DNA of 12,180 bases, taken from contig JAYGEH010000058.1 of assembly GCA_046582475.1 (NCBI GenBank), positions 1-12,180 of the forward strand, written 5' to 3'. The position numbers and the translations under genes are program-made. Shown here piece after piece: positions 1 through 7,891 of the stretch (position 1 is its first letter; the number at the start of each line of letters is the position of its first letter). A model generated the notes under the pieces. That model saw only the letters and a program-made list of their open reading frames with translations. It made no database searches and had not been told where the DNA came from. Source of the DNA: GCA-2687515 sp046582475. GTDB taxonomy: Bacteria > Pseudomonadota > Alphaproteobacteria > Rhodospirillales > UBA2165.

Positions 1-1085
1 GGCGCCTGATCGTGACCCAGGGCGACACCGAACCGGCCAGCGTCGAACAGCAGCGGCGCCTGGGGCGCACCTGCCCGTCTTTATATGATCTCCGCAGCCT
101 GTTTCAGGTGAATGTGGAGGAAGGCCGCCATCTTTGGGCCATGGTCTATTTGCTGCATGCCCATTTCGGCCGCGACGGCCGCGAAGAAGCGGACGAGTTG
201 CTGATGCGCCATTCCGGCGATGCGGACAAGCCGCGCATTTTAGAGGCCTTCAACGTGCCCACCGAGGACTGGCTGTCGTTTTTCATGTTCACCTATTTCC
301 AGGACCGGGACGGCAAATTTCAGTTAAACGCCCTCTCCGAATCCGGTTTCGATCCGTTATCGCGCACATGCCGCTTCATGCTGACCGAGGAAGCGCATCA
401 TATGTTCGTCGGCGAATCCGGCGTCGGCCGCATCATCCAGCGCAGCACCGAATTATCGGCCGAGCATGACACATTGGATATCGGGGCCCATGGCGGCGTG
501 CCGTTGCCGATGATCCAGAAATATATCAATTTCCATTACTCCATCTGCCTGGATCTGTTTGGCCAGGAGCGGTCCACCAACGCCGCCAATTTCTATACCA
601 CGGGGTTAAAGGGCCGCTTCGGCGAAACCAAGATCGACGACGACCATGTGCTGGATGGCGCCTCCTACAAGCTGCCGGAAATTGCCGGCGGCGAGGTGGT
701 CTGGCGCGACCAGCCGGCGCTCACCTCGATCAACGAAGCCTTGCGCGATGAATACCGCCGGGACAGCGAGCGCGGCTTGGCCCGTTGGAACAAGGCCATC
801 AAGGCGGCCGGCGTCGATTTCGAATTGACCCTGCCGCACACCGCCTTCCACCGCAATATCGGCACCTTCCGCGATATCAATGCCGCGCCCAACGGCGATA
901 TCATCAGCCGCGAAGAATGGGATAAGAATGTGGACGGTTGGCTGCCCAACGACGCCGACCGCGCCCACGTCAAATCGCTGATGGTACCGGTCACCAAGCC
1001 CGGCCAGATGGCCAACTGGATCGCCGCCCCGGCGCGCGGCATCCACGGCCAGGACATCGATTTCGAATATGTGAAGTTTCACTAA
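1..1085 (+). CDS. boxB: Benzoyl-CoA 2,3-epoxidase subunit B (BoxB), 5'-truncated by window edge
   Basis: BoxB is the di-iron oxygenase component that converts benzoyl-CoA to 2,3-epoxybenzoyl-CoA in the cytoplasmic aerobic CoA-dependent benzoate (box) pathway, with BoxA as reductase and BoxC as ring-opening hydrolase. The frame is open from the first complete codon at position 3, so the GTG at 12 is internal and roughly the first 110 residues lie outside. Counting from that GTG as residue 1, the di-iron ligand set is visible: E7 (in DTEPAS), E37 and H40 (EEGRH), D98 (YFQDRD), E127 and H130 (TEEAHH). These spacings match the ligands as I remember them for BoxB (E120, E150, H153, D211, E240, H243), an offset of 113 that predicts about 470 residues in total, the usual family length. 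The stop is TAA at 1083-1085. BoxA and BoxC are not in view; they may lie upstream. Recognition is firm. Confidence 0.95.
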   Translation, partial: RLIVTQGDTEPASVEQQRRLGRTCPSLYDLRSLFQVNVEEGRHLWAMVYLLHAHFGRDGREEADELLMRHSGDADKPRILEAFNVPTEDWLSFFMFTYFQDRDGKFQLNALSESGFDPLSRTCRFMLTEEAHHMFVGESGVGRIIQRSTELSAEHDTLDIGAHGGVPLPMIQKYINFHYSICLDLFGQERSTNAANFYTTGLKGRFGETKIDDDHVLDGASYKLPEIAGGEVVWRDQPALTSINEALRDEYRRDSERGLARWNKAIKAAGVDFELTLPHTAFHRNIGTFRDINAAPNGDIISREEWDKNVDGWLPNDADRAHVKSLMVPVTKPGQMANWIAAPARGIHGQDIDFEYVKFH

Positions 1086-1104
1086 CCAACCGCCGCGGCA
1101 AGGA

Positions 1105-1141
1105 GCGCGCACCAGGGATGGCATGGTCGGCTGGTGCGCGC
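1105..1141 (+). terminator. Perfect 11-bp inverted repeat downstream of boxB
   Basis: GCGCGCACCAG (1105-1115) and CTGGTGCGCGC (1131-1141) are exact reverse complements separated by 15 bases. The hairpin begins 19 bases after the boxB stop, the expected place for a transcript end. No T-run follows on either strand, so it is not a classical intrinsic terminator; it could protect the mRNA 3' end or assist Rho-dependent termination. The rest of the convergent gap (1142-1287) contains only a weak AACGG/CCGTT hairpin at 1277-1289 and no recognisable gene. Confidence 0.4.
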
Positions 1142-1287
1142 CCAAGTGACGTGCAACAAATTGGGGATGCCCGGGTTGGCCAACTGCCGGCCCCGACGGA
1201 TTGCGCGCTCCGACAAGGTTGGCCTCATTCTGGACTCGATGCCGCGTCGCCCATTACCCAGAGGGTCACGGACGGCAACGGAAGCCG

Positions 1288-2253
1288 TTAAGCGGAATTC
1301 TCCTTCTCCCGCTCGATCGGGCGCGCCGCCCGGTGGCCGCCGAATTCATCCTGTTCTTCGGCTTCAGAGCTGGTTATTTCGGGATTGTCTTTCAAATAAT
1401 AGGTCGGGCCGGCCGGGCCAAATGGCCGGTCGCCCTGGATGGTGATGCGTTCCATATAGCGCCGCTGCGGATAGTAATCATGGGGCGCGTAATGCTGGGC
1501 CGAACGGTTGTCCCAAAAGACAAAGCTGTCGACCTTCCACTGGTGGCGGTATTGCAGCTCCGGGATTTCCGCCTGGCGGAACAACCAATCCAAAAGCGTC
1601 CGGCTTTCGTCTTCGCGCATGTTCTTAATGCGGAGCGTGAACTGGGGATTGACGAACAACGCCTTCTTGCCGGTTACGGGATGGATGCGCACAACGGGGT
1701 GCACCGGATTGGGATATAGCTCTTCGTATTTGCGCCTGGTCGCCAGACCTTCCTCGCCGTCACCGAACAATTTCCGGAACAGGACCATGTCGTGGACGGC
1801 TTCCAGATCATCCAGGAAGTGCTGCATCTTATCGCTCAAGGCACCGTAGGCAGCGGTCATCGAGGCAAAGATGGTGTTGCCGCCGTAGGCCGGTACGATC
1901 TTGGCCGACAGCACGGTGCCGAGGGGCGGCTCGGCGCGGAAGGTTTCGTCCGAGTGCCAGCGGTCGGTGCCGTAGGGCGGATTGTCTTTCTTATTGTCAA
2001 AAATAATAAGCTCCGGCGTGTCTTCCTCGTTGGGCGAAAACGGATGCACGCTTAACTCGCCAAAGCGTTTTCCGAAAGCGATCTGCTGGTCGGCATTGAT
2101 TTTCTGGTCGTGGAAAACCACCACTTCGTTTTCCACCCAAGCCTCGTGGACGGCCTCGAATTCTTCGTCCGAAAGCGCCTGGCTCAGATCGACGCCCCGG
2201 ATCTCGGCGCCGAGATGCGGCGCGACTTTAATGACTTCCACATTATGGCCCAT
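1288..2253 (-). CDS. TauD/TfdA family Fe(II)/2-oxoglutarate dioxygenase (copy 1)
   Basis: This 321-residue protein belongs to the family that couples 2-oxoglutarate decarboxylation to hydroxylation and cleavage of substrates such as taurine, alkyl sulfates or aryloxyacetates; its substrate is not readable. The iron triad is H100 and D102 (in RWHSDE) and H254 (in WDNRSAQH). R265, 11 residues after the distal His, fits the 2-oxoglutarate-binding arginine. The N terminus (residues 10-24, AEIRGVDLS) is typical. The ATG at 2253 is preceded by GGAG (2262-2265 on the complement) with an 8-base spacer. After the catalytic core (about residue 280) there is a 40-residue tail rich in E, D and R that TauD itself lacks. 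It lies 86 bp downstream of the Gfo/Idh/MocA gene on the same strand and may be cotranscribed with it; it converges on boxB. Confidence 0.9.
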   Translation of the reverse strand: MGHNVEVIKVAPHLGAEIRGVDLSQALSDEEFEAVHEAWVENEVVVFHDQKINADQQIAFGKRFGELSVHPFSPNEEDTPELIIFDNKKDNPPYGTDRWHSDETFRAEPPLGTVLSAKIVPAYGGNTIFASMTAAYGALSDKMQHFLDDLEAVHDMVLFRKLFGDGEEGLATRRKYEELYPNPVHPVVRIHPVTGKKALFVNPQFTLRIKNMREDESRTLLDWLFRQAEIPELQYRHQWKVDSFVFWDNRSAQHYAPHDYYPQRRYMERITIQGDRPFGPAGPTYYLKDNPEITSSEAEEQDEFGGHRAARPIEREKENSA

Positions 2254-2339
2254 GGCGGATTCTCCAAATTTACCGGCCTCTTCTCGCTTGCCCGGCTATT
2301 CTAATGATAGTGGGGCCAAAAAGGGCAAAAACATTTCCA

Positions 2340-3362
2340 TCACCCCGGCTGCCCGGCCAGCCGGTAGGCCGCATCGGCAAGTTCGACGGCCCGGTAGCAG
2401 TCGCGGGCGCTGGCCAGTGGCGCCGCGCCGCGTTGCCAGCGTGTCAGCGTGTCCTTGAGGATCCGGTAGGCCGGCGGCGCGCCGGGGGTAAATTCCACAA
2501 GCTCTTGTGCCTCTTTGGTGGTCACCCGGAGGACGCCATCCTTGAAGGTCAGCAAGGCGTCGCTGCCCGACAGTTTGTATTCGGCGTCGGTTCCGATCCA
2601 TGGCGTTTGCAGATTTGCCGGCGCCGTGATTTGGGGAAAGATATTGCCCACCTCCACGGTCGCCAGAACGCCGCTTTCCGAACGCAGCAAAACGGACGCG
2701 TAATCTTCCACCGCCTTGCCAAGGGCGCGCCCGGAAATCTGGGCACCGGTCACCGCCGCGCCCTCGTCCATCAGATACAAAAACATATCGAGCCCGTGCA
2801 GGCCCAGGTTCCGTAACGTGCCGCCGCCGGCAACAGCCGGATCAAGCATCCAGGGCGAGCCCCAGTTGCCATAGCGGTCCGACGTGGGCCGGTTGTTGCG
2901 CGCATAGAAATGGGACAGGGTTCCGAAGCTGCCGTCGGCGATCATTTTTTGCGCCTGGCCGACGAACGGCAAATAGCGCATGAAGAAGGGCACCGCCGCG
3001 AAGGCGCTCTTTGCCTCGGCCTTTTCGGCGATGCCCAGCACCTCTTCGGCGCCAAGACCCATGGGTTTTTCCATCAGGAACGGATAGCCCTGATCCAGCA
3101 GGTAATGGGCGGTTTCGGCCATTTCGCTAGGGCGGCCGAGGGCGAGCACGAAATCGGGCTTGGATTCCTTTAACATTTGCCGGTAGTCGGTATAGGTGGC
3201 TCGGATGCCCGCCTCTTCGGCCACCCGGCGGCAAAGATTTTCATCCGGGTCTTGAATCGCCACCACATCGGCTTCCGGAATTTCGGCAAGATGGGTAAGA
3301 TAGGCCGCATCCTTCAGGCTATGCCAATGACTGACTTCAATAACGGCGATGCGAATGGACAT
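2340..3362 (-). CDS. Gfo/Idh/MocA family oxidoreductase
   Basis: A 340-residue cytoplasmic protein of the NAD(P)-dependent Gfo/Idh/MocA family, whose members oxidise or reduce sugars, cyclitols and related polyols; the substrate here is unknown. The frame is open to 3497, but the ATG at 3362 gives the expected N terminus beginning MSIRIAVIEV. A GGGAG (3375-3379, complement) sits 12 bases upstream, a rather long spacer. Visible hallmarks are the E98-K99-P100 motif (FLMEKP) with its conserved lysine and the GGGTLRNLGLHGLD segment (about 179-192) carrying H189 and D192 of the catalytic domain. The first beta-alpha loop reads VIEVSHWHS instead of the usual glycine-rich GxGxxG, a variation I associate with a divergent subfamily. 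It is the first gene of a likely two-gene unit with the downstream TauD-like gene and is divergent from the alpha/beta hydrolase. Confidence 0.88.
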   Translation of the reverse strand: MSIRIAVIEVSHWHSLKDAAYLTHLAEIPEADVVAIQDPDENLCRRVAEEAGIRATYTDYRQMLKESKPDFVLALGRPSEMAETAHYLLDQGYPFLMEKPMGLGAEEVLGIAEKAEAKSAFAAVPFFMRYLPFVGQAQKMIADGSFGTLSHFYARNNRPTSDRYGNWGSPWMLDPAVAGGGTLRNLGLHGLDMFLYLMDEGAAVTGAQISGRALGKAVEDYASVLLRSESGVLATVEVGNIFPQITAPANLQTPWIGTDAEYKLSGSDALLTFKDGVLRVTTKEAQELVEFTPGAPPAYRILKDTLTRWQRGAAPLASARDCYRAVELADAAYRLAGQPG

Positions 3363-3498
3363 ACCGAATACGATCTCCCGGGTGGCAGTGGATGGACGCA
3401 ACCTCCAGCCTAACAAATGTCGGGGCAGGCTCAAAGATCGGCGTGGTTTTCCAAGCGGTGAGGAATAAGATGGGACGGTCGGCAGGCAAAGCCACACC

Positions 3499-3504
3499 GG
3501 GGAG
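3499..3504 (+). promoter_or_regulatory. Ribosome binding site fixing the alpha/beta-hydrolase start
   Basis: GGGGAG ends 7 bases before the ATG at 3512. The same frame is open upstream to 3392, but neither earlier candidate (3392 or 3470) has a comparable site, and the upstream residues resemble translated intergenic DNA. This supports 3512 as the start. The 149-bp divergent gap 3363-3511 otherwise shows no convincing promoter or operator. Confidence 0.7.
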
Positions 3505-3511
3505 AAGCAGC

Positions 3512-4690
3512 ATGACCCAGGAATTTGAAGTCGAGCGCATACCCGTCACCGTCAGTTTCGACGAGTCGGCCCTTTATACCGAGACCTATGGCTTTGCCGG
3601 CACCTCGGGCACCGTGTTTTTGGAAGGCCAGCGACTTACCCCGAAAGGCAAACCCGCCGATGCCGTGATCCTGTTCATGCATCCAAGTTCGACCCTGCAG
3701 CTCATGCCGTTGCCCACCGCGCTCGCCCAAGCCGGCATTCACGTGCTCTGCGCCGGCAGCCGCTACGCCAAAAACGACACCGCGGCCATCATGGAAAAGG
3801 TGGTGATCGACCTGGGTGCCTATGTGCGCCACGCCAAGGAGGTGCTGGGCTACAGAAAGGTGATCCTGGGTGGCTGGTCGGGCGGCGGCTCGCTCGCCCT
3901 CTTTTATCAGGGTGAGGCCGAAAACCCGACCATCACGAGTACTCCGGCGGGCGATCCGGTCGATCTTACCAAAGCCGGCCTGATGCCGGCCGACGCCGTC
4001 ACCTTGCTCGCCGCCCATGTCAGCCGGGCCGTTACATTGACCGAATGGATGGACCCCTCGGTCAACGACGAGACCAACCCCGACGACCGCGACGCCGGGC
4101 TCGATCTTTACGATGCCGCCAATCCCAACCAGCCGCCTTACGGCCCGGACTTTATGGCAACCTACCGGGATGCCCAGATCGCCCGCAACCGGAGGATCAC
4201 GGCCTGGGTATTCGAGATGCTCGAATCCCTCAAGAAGCGCGGCGGCGCCGAATTGGAGCGCGCCTTCGTGGTGCACCGCACCATGGCCGATCCGCGCTGG
4301 CTCGATACCACGCTGGAGCCCAATGACCGTCAGGCCAACTGGTGCTATCTCGGCAACCCGGAAACCGTGAACGCGGGTCCGGTTGGCCTGGCCCGCTTTA
4401 ACACCCTTAGAAGCTGGCTTTCGCAGTGGTCTTTCGACCATTCGCGCGCCAACGGCGAGACCTGCGCAAAATTGATTTCGGCGCCCACCATTATCATCGA
4501 GAACGGCGCCGACGACGCCGCCCCGTCGAGCCATGCGGCGCGCCTGTTCGCCGCCGTCGCCAGCAAAGACAAGCAACACCACGTCATCGATGGCGCCACC
4601 CATTATTACCGGAACCAGCCCGAACAGCTCGGCCAAGCGGTCGCCACCATCGCCGGCTGGATGCGCGAACGCGGCTACCTGGATGGCTGA
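3512..4690 (+). CDS. Alpha/beta hydrolase family protein
   Basis: A 392-residue alpha/beta-hydrolase-fold enzyme without a signal peptide, probably an esterase-like or C-C/C-X bond hydrolase acting in the cytoplasm; the substrate is unknown. The nucleophile elbow is GGWSGGG with Ser123 in the GxSxG pattern, preceded by a hydrophobic strand (KVILG). The acid is probably D334 or D335 in IIIENGADD, and the base is H364 in DGATHYY, giving a complete Ser-Asp-His triad in the right order. An insertion of about 170 residues between Ser123 and the acid strand (roughly 140-320) would form a large cap or lid, longer than in minimal family members. The gene is divergent from the Gfo/Idh/MocA gene and converges with the VOC gene, ending only 11 bp from it. 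The start is chosen from the ribosome binding site at 3499-3504. Confidence 0.85.
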   Translation: MTQEFEVERIPVTVSFDESALYTETYGFAGTSGTVFLEGQRLTPKGKPADAVILFMHPSSTLQLMPLPTALAQAGIHVLCAGSRYAKNDTAAIMEKVVIDLGAYVRHAKEVLGYRKVILGGWSGGGSLALFYQGEAENPTITSTPAGDPVDLTKAGLMPADAVTLLAAHVSRAVTLTEWMDPSVNDETNPDDRDAGLDLYDAANPNQPPYGPDFMATYRDAQIARNRRITAWVFEMLESLKKRGGAELERAFVVHRTMADPRWLDTTLEPNDRQANWCYLGNPETVNAGPVGLARFNTLRSWLSQWSFDHSRANGETCAKLISAPTIIIENGADDAAPSSHAARLFAAVASKDKQHHVIDGATHYYRNQPEQLGQAVATIAGWMRERGYLDG

Positions 4691-4701
4691 AGCGGTGCGC
4701 C

Positions 4702-5229
4702 TCAGGCGTTTTTGTGAATCCAGGCGGCGTCCCGCTGAACGTCCTTGGACTGGTCCCATTTTTCCAGCATGGGCCGCGCCGTGCGGCGCAGCTCCGCCAT
4801 CATCTCGGGCGTTCCCTTTTGATGGGTGAGTTCCAGGCGGTGGCCGTTGGGATCGAAGAAATAAATCGACGTACAGAAACCATGGTCAGTGGGGCCGATA
4901 ATATCGACGCCGGCATCCTCGATTTTTTTCTTCATGCGGAAAAGCTCTTCCTCGCTTTCCACTTCAAGGGCCAGATGCTGCACCCAATCGGGCGTGTTGG
5001 GATCCTTCTGCATGGGCGGCGAGGCGGGCAGCTCGAAAAACGCGACCGAGGAGCCGTCCTTCATCTCAAAAAATAGGTGAAAATACGGAGTTTGTTCGCC
5101 CGTGGACGGCACATGGTCCTCCGATACCGCCATGGCGTATTCCAGCTCCAGAATATCGGTGTAGAACGCCGCCGTCTCCTTGGCGTCGTTGCAGCGATAC
5201 ACCACGTGATGCAGTTTTTGAACGGGCAT
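4702..5229 (-). CDS. VOC family protein (glyoxalase / extradiol dioxygenase fold)
   Basis: A 175-residue single vicinal-oxygen-chelate protein made of two beta-alpha-beta-beta-beta modules (about 4-69 and 80-136). Likely metal ligands are H8 in KLHHVVY, H85 in VQHLALEV and E133 in GHRLELTH, the His-His-Glu type set of this superfamily, which includes glyoxalase I, fosfomycin-resistance proteins and extradiol ring-cleavage dioxygenases. The signature FFDPNGHRLELT near the C terminus is typical. A basic and acidic helical tail (about 140-175) follows. The ATG at 5229 has a full AGGAGG (5235-5240, complement) with a 5-base spacer. It is the last gene of the minus-strand run Rieske, arylsulfotransferase-like, VOC. 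A ring-cleavage or epimerase-type role in aromatic breakdown is plausible from context but is not shown by sequence. Confidence 0.88.
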   Translation of the reverse strand: MPVQKLHHVVYRCNDAKETAAFYTDILELEYAMAVSEDHVPSTGEQTPYFHLFFEMKDGSSVAFFELPASPPMQKDPNTPDWVQHLALEVESEEELFRMKKKIEDAGVDIIGPTDHGFCTSIYFFDPNGHRLELTHQKGTPEMMAELRRTARPMLEKWDQSKDVQRDAAWIHKNA

Positions 5230-5289
5230 CTTAGCCTCCTATCCGAATCCTGGTCTGATTGAGGGTAGCATGATGTGGCGCGCCCATCA

Positions 5290-5318
5290 ATTAAACGAAA
5301 TCGCGGCGCCGGACACAA
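5290..5318 (-). promoter_or_regulatory. Candidate sigma-70-like promoter upstream of the VOC gene
   Basis: On the minus strand TTGTGT (5313-5318) and TTTAAT (5290-5295) are separated by exactly 17 bases. The -10 matches TATAAT at five of six positions; the -35 matches only at its TTG. It lies in the 110-bp gap between the arylsulfotransferase-like gene and the VOC gene, so the VOC gene may have its own promoter. Confidence 0.3.
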
Positions 5319-5339
5319 GGCCAGTGGATGAGAAGTGGA

Positions 5340-6392
5340 CTAAAACCGGCCCTGCAGCTGCGGCGCGCCGGGGCGGTAGCGGTGGGCGCGGAAGATCCAG
5401 TTGACATCGCCGAACTGGGAATGATTGACCTCGTGCGGATTAACGTATTCCCAAACGATTTCACCGGCCGGCGTTACTTCGAACAGGCAACCCTTGGCGC
5501 CCTCGCAGATCAGCGTATTGCCGCTCCAAAGCCGCTGCGCGCCGGAGATATTACCGGAATAAAAGCTGGTGATCGGATCGGCCGTAAATTCCCATTTGGT
5601 TTCCTTGGTATCGGCATCGAATTCGATCACGCGCGACCACATATCTGCATAACGGCCATGAAATCCGTTGGCAAATACCATAACATTTCCGTTCTCCAGG
5701 ACATGACCGTCGTGGGGGTGGCCGAGGCTCAAATCCTGGTACTCCCATTTAACCGCCTTGGTTTCGGCATCGATGATGAAGATCAGATTGAGGGCCCGGA
5801 CCGTGACCATCACATCGCCGCTCGGCAACGGCGAGCAGGTGTTGGCGTGGGCGTACTCGGCGCGCGTGCAAAGCGGGCAGATCGGATAATTTTCCAAATC
5901 CATTTCGGTGAGGCTCCACTCCCAGACCAGGTTGCCGTCTGGCGTGGTTTCTCTGATCCAGTCGCCATAGATTTTGCCGTCCAGTTCGGTGCCCGGTATG
6001 CCGCCCTGGACGCGGTTCGCGGTTTCGCCGTCCAGCTCCTGCCAGGCGATATAGAGGGTGTTGCCGTTATCCAGCCGGCGCGCATCATGGTGTTGATTGT
6101 CGTCGCGGTGTTCCCACACCACGTTGCCGTCCCAGTCGTATTCCCGCATCATACCGCATTTGCCGGCAAACAGCGGCGGCCCGTCGCCGGACTCTTCGGC
6201 GATGAACAAATTGCCGTTGTCGGTCAAATGGCAAGGGTTGGTGCCGCCCTTGCCAAGCTGCCAGCGATGCACTTCGTTTCCGTCCATATCGATGAGATAG
6301 GCGGCGGCGTGGCGTATGGGTGCGAACAACGTATATCCTTCGGTCGCCTTGGCGGTATCGTTGACGGTTGTTCCGCGTTCCGTAAATCGCAT
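5340..6392 (-). CDS. Arylsulfotransferase (ASST)-like beta-propeller protein
   Basis: A 350-residue protein resembling the arylsulfotransferase (ASST) families, which are beta-propellers that in characterised periplasmic members transfer sulfate between phenols through a catalytic histidine. Recurring blade motifs are visible: DGNVVWEH (88), DGNLVWEW (152), TKAVKWEY (211), TKETKWEF (262) and AGEIVWEY (309), each followed by an NG-turn strand such as LDNGNTL (107-113) or ENGNVMVF (233-240). The segment GHPHDGHVLENGN (about 224-236) resembles the histidine-bearing strand of ASST, but I cannot assign the catalytic residue. No signal peptide or membrane segment is seen, so it appears cytoplasmic, unlike classical ASST. 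The ATG at 6392 follows GGGGAG (6400-6405, complement) by 7 bases. It lies between the Rieske gene (106 bp upstream) and the VOC gene on the same strand. Enzymatic sulfotransfer is not established; a binding or lyase-like propeller role is possible. Confidence 0.75.
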   Translation of the reverse strand: MRFTERGTTVNDTAKATEGYTLFAPIRHAAAYLIDMDGNEVHRWQLGKGGTNPCHLTDNGNLFIAEESGDGPPLFAGKCGMMREYDWDGNVVWEHRDDNQHHDARRLDNGNTLYIAWQELDGETANRVQGGIPGTELDGKIYGDWIRETTPDGNLVWEWSLTEMDLENYPICPLCTRAEYAHANTCSPLPSGDVMVTVRALNLIFIIDAETKAVKWEYQDLSLGHPHDGHVLENGNVMVFANGFHGRYADMWSRVIEFDADTKETKWEFTADPITSFYSGNISGAQRLWSGNTLICEGAKGCLFEVTPAGEIVWEYVNPHEVNHSQFGDVNWIFRAHRYRPGAPQLQGRF

Positions 6393-6467
6393 TCCATGGC
6401 TCCCCTCAGCCTTCGATAATCCCCCGGCAAACGAAGTGCCAAGAATAGCGCGAGCCAGCCGGTCATT

Positions 6468-6487
6468 CCAACCCTGGCCAACCCTGG
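6468..6487. repeat. Two tandem copies of a 10-bp unit
   Basis: CCAACCCTGG occurs twice in exact head-to-tail tandem in the gap between the Rieske stop and the arylsulfotransferase-like start. It may be a simple slippage duplication. Confidence 0.6.
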
Positions 6488-6498
6488 CCCGCTGGGCC
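6486..6498 (-). terminator. Short GC hairpin immediately after the Rieske gene stop
   Basis: GGCCC (6486-6490) and GGGCC (6494-6498) form a perfect 5-bp stem with a 3-base loop directly after the TAA of the minus-strand Rieske gene. There is no T-tract, so it is at best an attenuating or 3'-end structure. Confidence 0.2.
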
Positions 6499-7833
6499 TT
6501 ACTCCGCCGCCCAGCGGGGGGTGTAGCCGGTTTTCTCCACCATCAGCGCTTCATAGGCTTGGCGGAACGGCTGGTCTTTCGGCGCTACGAAATTGCCGCC
6601 CCGGTGGCCCCGGTAGATATCCGGCTCATCGACGCCCGGAAGCGCCATGGATTTGTCTTTTTGGTAGGCCCGGACCAGACGCAGCAATTTGCGCCGCGCC
6701 CGCGCGATCATTTCGTCGCTGGACGCCAAATGCTCGAAGGTGCGGTCGTTGATCGGCCCCATGGTGCCGGCGATGGCATTGTCTTGAACCGGTACGCCGA
6801 CAATACCGCTATAGACGCCGCCGTTACGCTGCAACTCGCGGTCAATGAGGTAGTCGTTCTCCGGCGCGTTGACCAGCCGCCACCGGCCCAGCCAATCGGT
6901 GGTGTTGTCGCGAAATTCCAGGAGGCTTCGATTGCCCTCGGCGCTGATGCCGGGGACCGGCGCGCCGGATTTGAGACGGCCACTGCCAGTGGCGGTCTGG
7001 CGCCGAGCGATGAAGATGGTCATGGTATGGGTATCGTCCATGGGAATATAGCCCTTCATGCCCATGATCCGGTCGGCCGGACCGGCGGGCGGAATCACCC
7101 AAAATGGTGTCATGAACTGGGCCATGCGCCAGTGCGTGTTGCCTTCGTCCGCCGGGCGGTAGGCACCGTACATAAGTCCCATGGGCGTTTCTTCGATATG
7201 AAATTGCGGTGCCCGGTCGATAGCCAGCTGGTACAAAAGGTCATCCGGATCCATGGTTTTGGGATCGATGCCGCCGAGATGCAGGAAGCCGAAGTGCGAG
7301 GTGTCCAGGTCGTTCTCCAGCCCCTGCAACCAGTTATATTCCTGCTGGATCATGCGAACCTCGATGTCGCTCTCGGCCAGGTCGTTGAGCTCGAAATCGG
7401 GGAATGGTGGCGGTGTTTCGCGGCCGCCCATATAGATCCAGACCGCGCCCCATTGGTCCCGCGCCGGATAGGCCCTGGCTTTCACCTTGTGTTTGAAATC
7501 CTGATGGGTTGGCACGTTGGCCATGTCCAGGCAATTGCCGTCCACATCGTACTTCCAGCCGTGATAGACACAACGGATGCCGCCCTCTTCGTTGCGGCCA
7601 AAGAAGAGCGAGGCGCAGCGGTGCGGGCAGCGGTGATCCATGACGCCGACGCGGCCCGAGGTGTCGCGAAAGGCGATCAGCTTTTCGCCAAGCGCCAACA
7701 GCCGCAGCGGATCGCCGTCGGCCTCAATCTCGTCCGAGCGGGCAACCGGGAACCAATATTGACGCATCATCTCACCCATGGGCGTGCCTGGACCAACACC
7801 GGTCAATAATGCGTTTTCGGCTGCGGTTGTCAC
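6499..7833 (-). CDS. Rieske [2Fe-2S] aromatic ring-hydroxylating oxygenase, alpha subunit
   Basis: A 444-residue catalytic subunit of a Rieske non-haem iron oxygenase, similar to the phthalate 4,5-dioxygenase / O-demethylase type. These enzymes hydroxylate or demethylate aromatic substrates with electrons from a separate reductase. The Rieske cluster is bound by C69-P-H71 and C88-V-Y-H91 (CPHR and CVYHGW). The mononuclear iron facial ligands are H180 and H185, with bridging D177, in the segment ENDLDTSHFGFLH; the D-x2-H-x4-H spacing matches naphthalene dioxygenase. The N terminus (GVGPGTPMGEMMRQYWFPV) is the family's usual opening and supports the GTG start at 7833, preceded by AAGGAGG (7838-7844, complement) with a short 4-base spacer. 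No beta subunit, ferredoxin or reductase gene is in the window. It leads the run Rieske, arylsulfotransferase-like, VOC and is divergent from the amidohydrolase. Confidence 0.93.
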   Translation of the reverse strand: MTTAAENALLTGVGPGTPMGEMMRQYWFPVARSDEIEADGDPLRLLALGEKLIAFRDTSGRVGVMDHRCPHRCASLFFGRNEEGGIRCVYHGWKYDVDGNCLDMANVPTHQDFKHKVKARAYPARDQWGAVWIYMGGRETPPPFPDFELNDLAESDIEVRMIQQEYNWLQGLENDLDTSHFGFLHLGGIDPKTMDPDDLLYQLAIDRAPQFHIEETPMGLMYGAYRPADEGNTHWRMAQFMTPFWVIPPAGPADRIMGMKGYIPMDDTHTMTIFIARRQTATGSGRLKSGAPVPGISAEGNRSLLEFRDNTTDWLGRWRLVNAPENDYLIDRELQRNGGVYSGIVGVPVQDNAIAGTMGPINDRTFEHLASSDEMIARARRKLLRLVRAYQKDKSMALPGVDEPDIYRGHRGGNFVAPKDQPFRQAYEALMVEKTGYTPRWAAE

Positions 7834-7891
7834 GATGCCTCCTTAAAAGCCCCGCCAAGATGGGGCCGAGGGCCGATGGGCCGGTCCCGCC

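Noticed and set aside
1142..1287. Possible tRNA-like or attachment-site sequence in the gap between boxB and the dioxygenase
   Set aside because: A segment around 1230-1250 faintly recalled a tRNA T-arm, but no acceptor pairing, anticodon arm or flanking repeat could be built.
3431..4759. A 442-codon minus-strand frame opposite the alpha/beta hydrolase
   Set aside because: The + strand carries a complete Ser-Asp-His triad and a good ribosome binding site. The antisense frame lacks motifs and overlaps both neighbours.
5328..6419. A 363-codon + strand frame opposite the arylsulfotransferase-like gene
   Set aside because: The propeller repeats and ribosome binding site are on the minus strand. 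The antisense translation shows no domain.
6468..6487. The tandem CCAACCCTGG pair as the start of a CRISPR or regulatory repeat array
   Set aside because: Only two adjacent 10-bp copies without spacers are present, and the unit does not recur elsewhere that I could see.
6316..7809. A 497-codon + strand frame opposite the Rieske gene
   Set aside because: It is the shadow of the Rieske reading frame, whose cluster and iron ligands are unmistakable. It begins inside the arylsulfotransferase-like gene.
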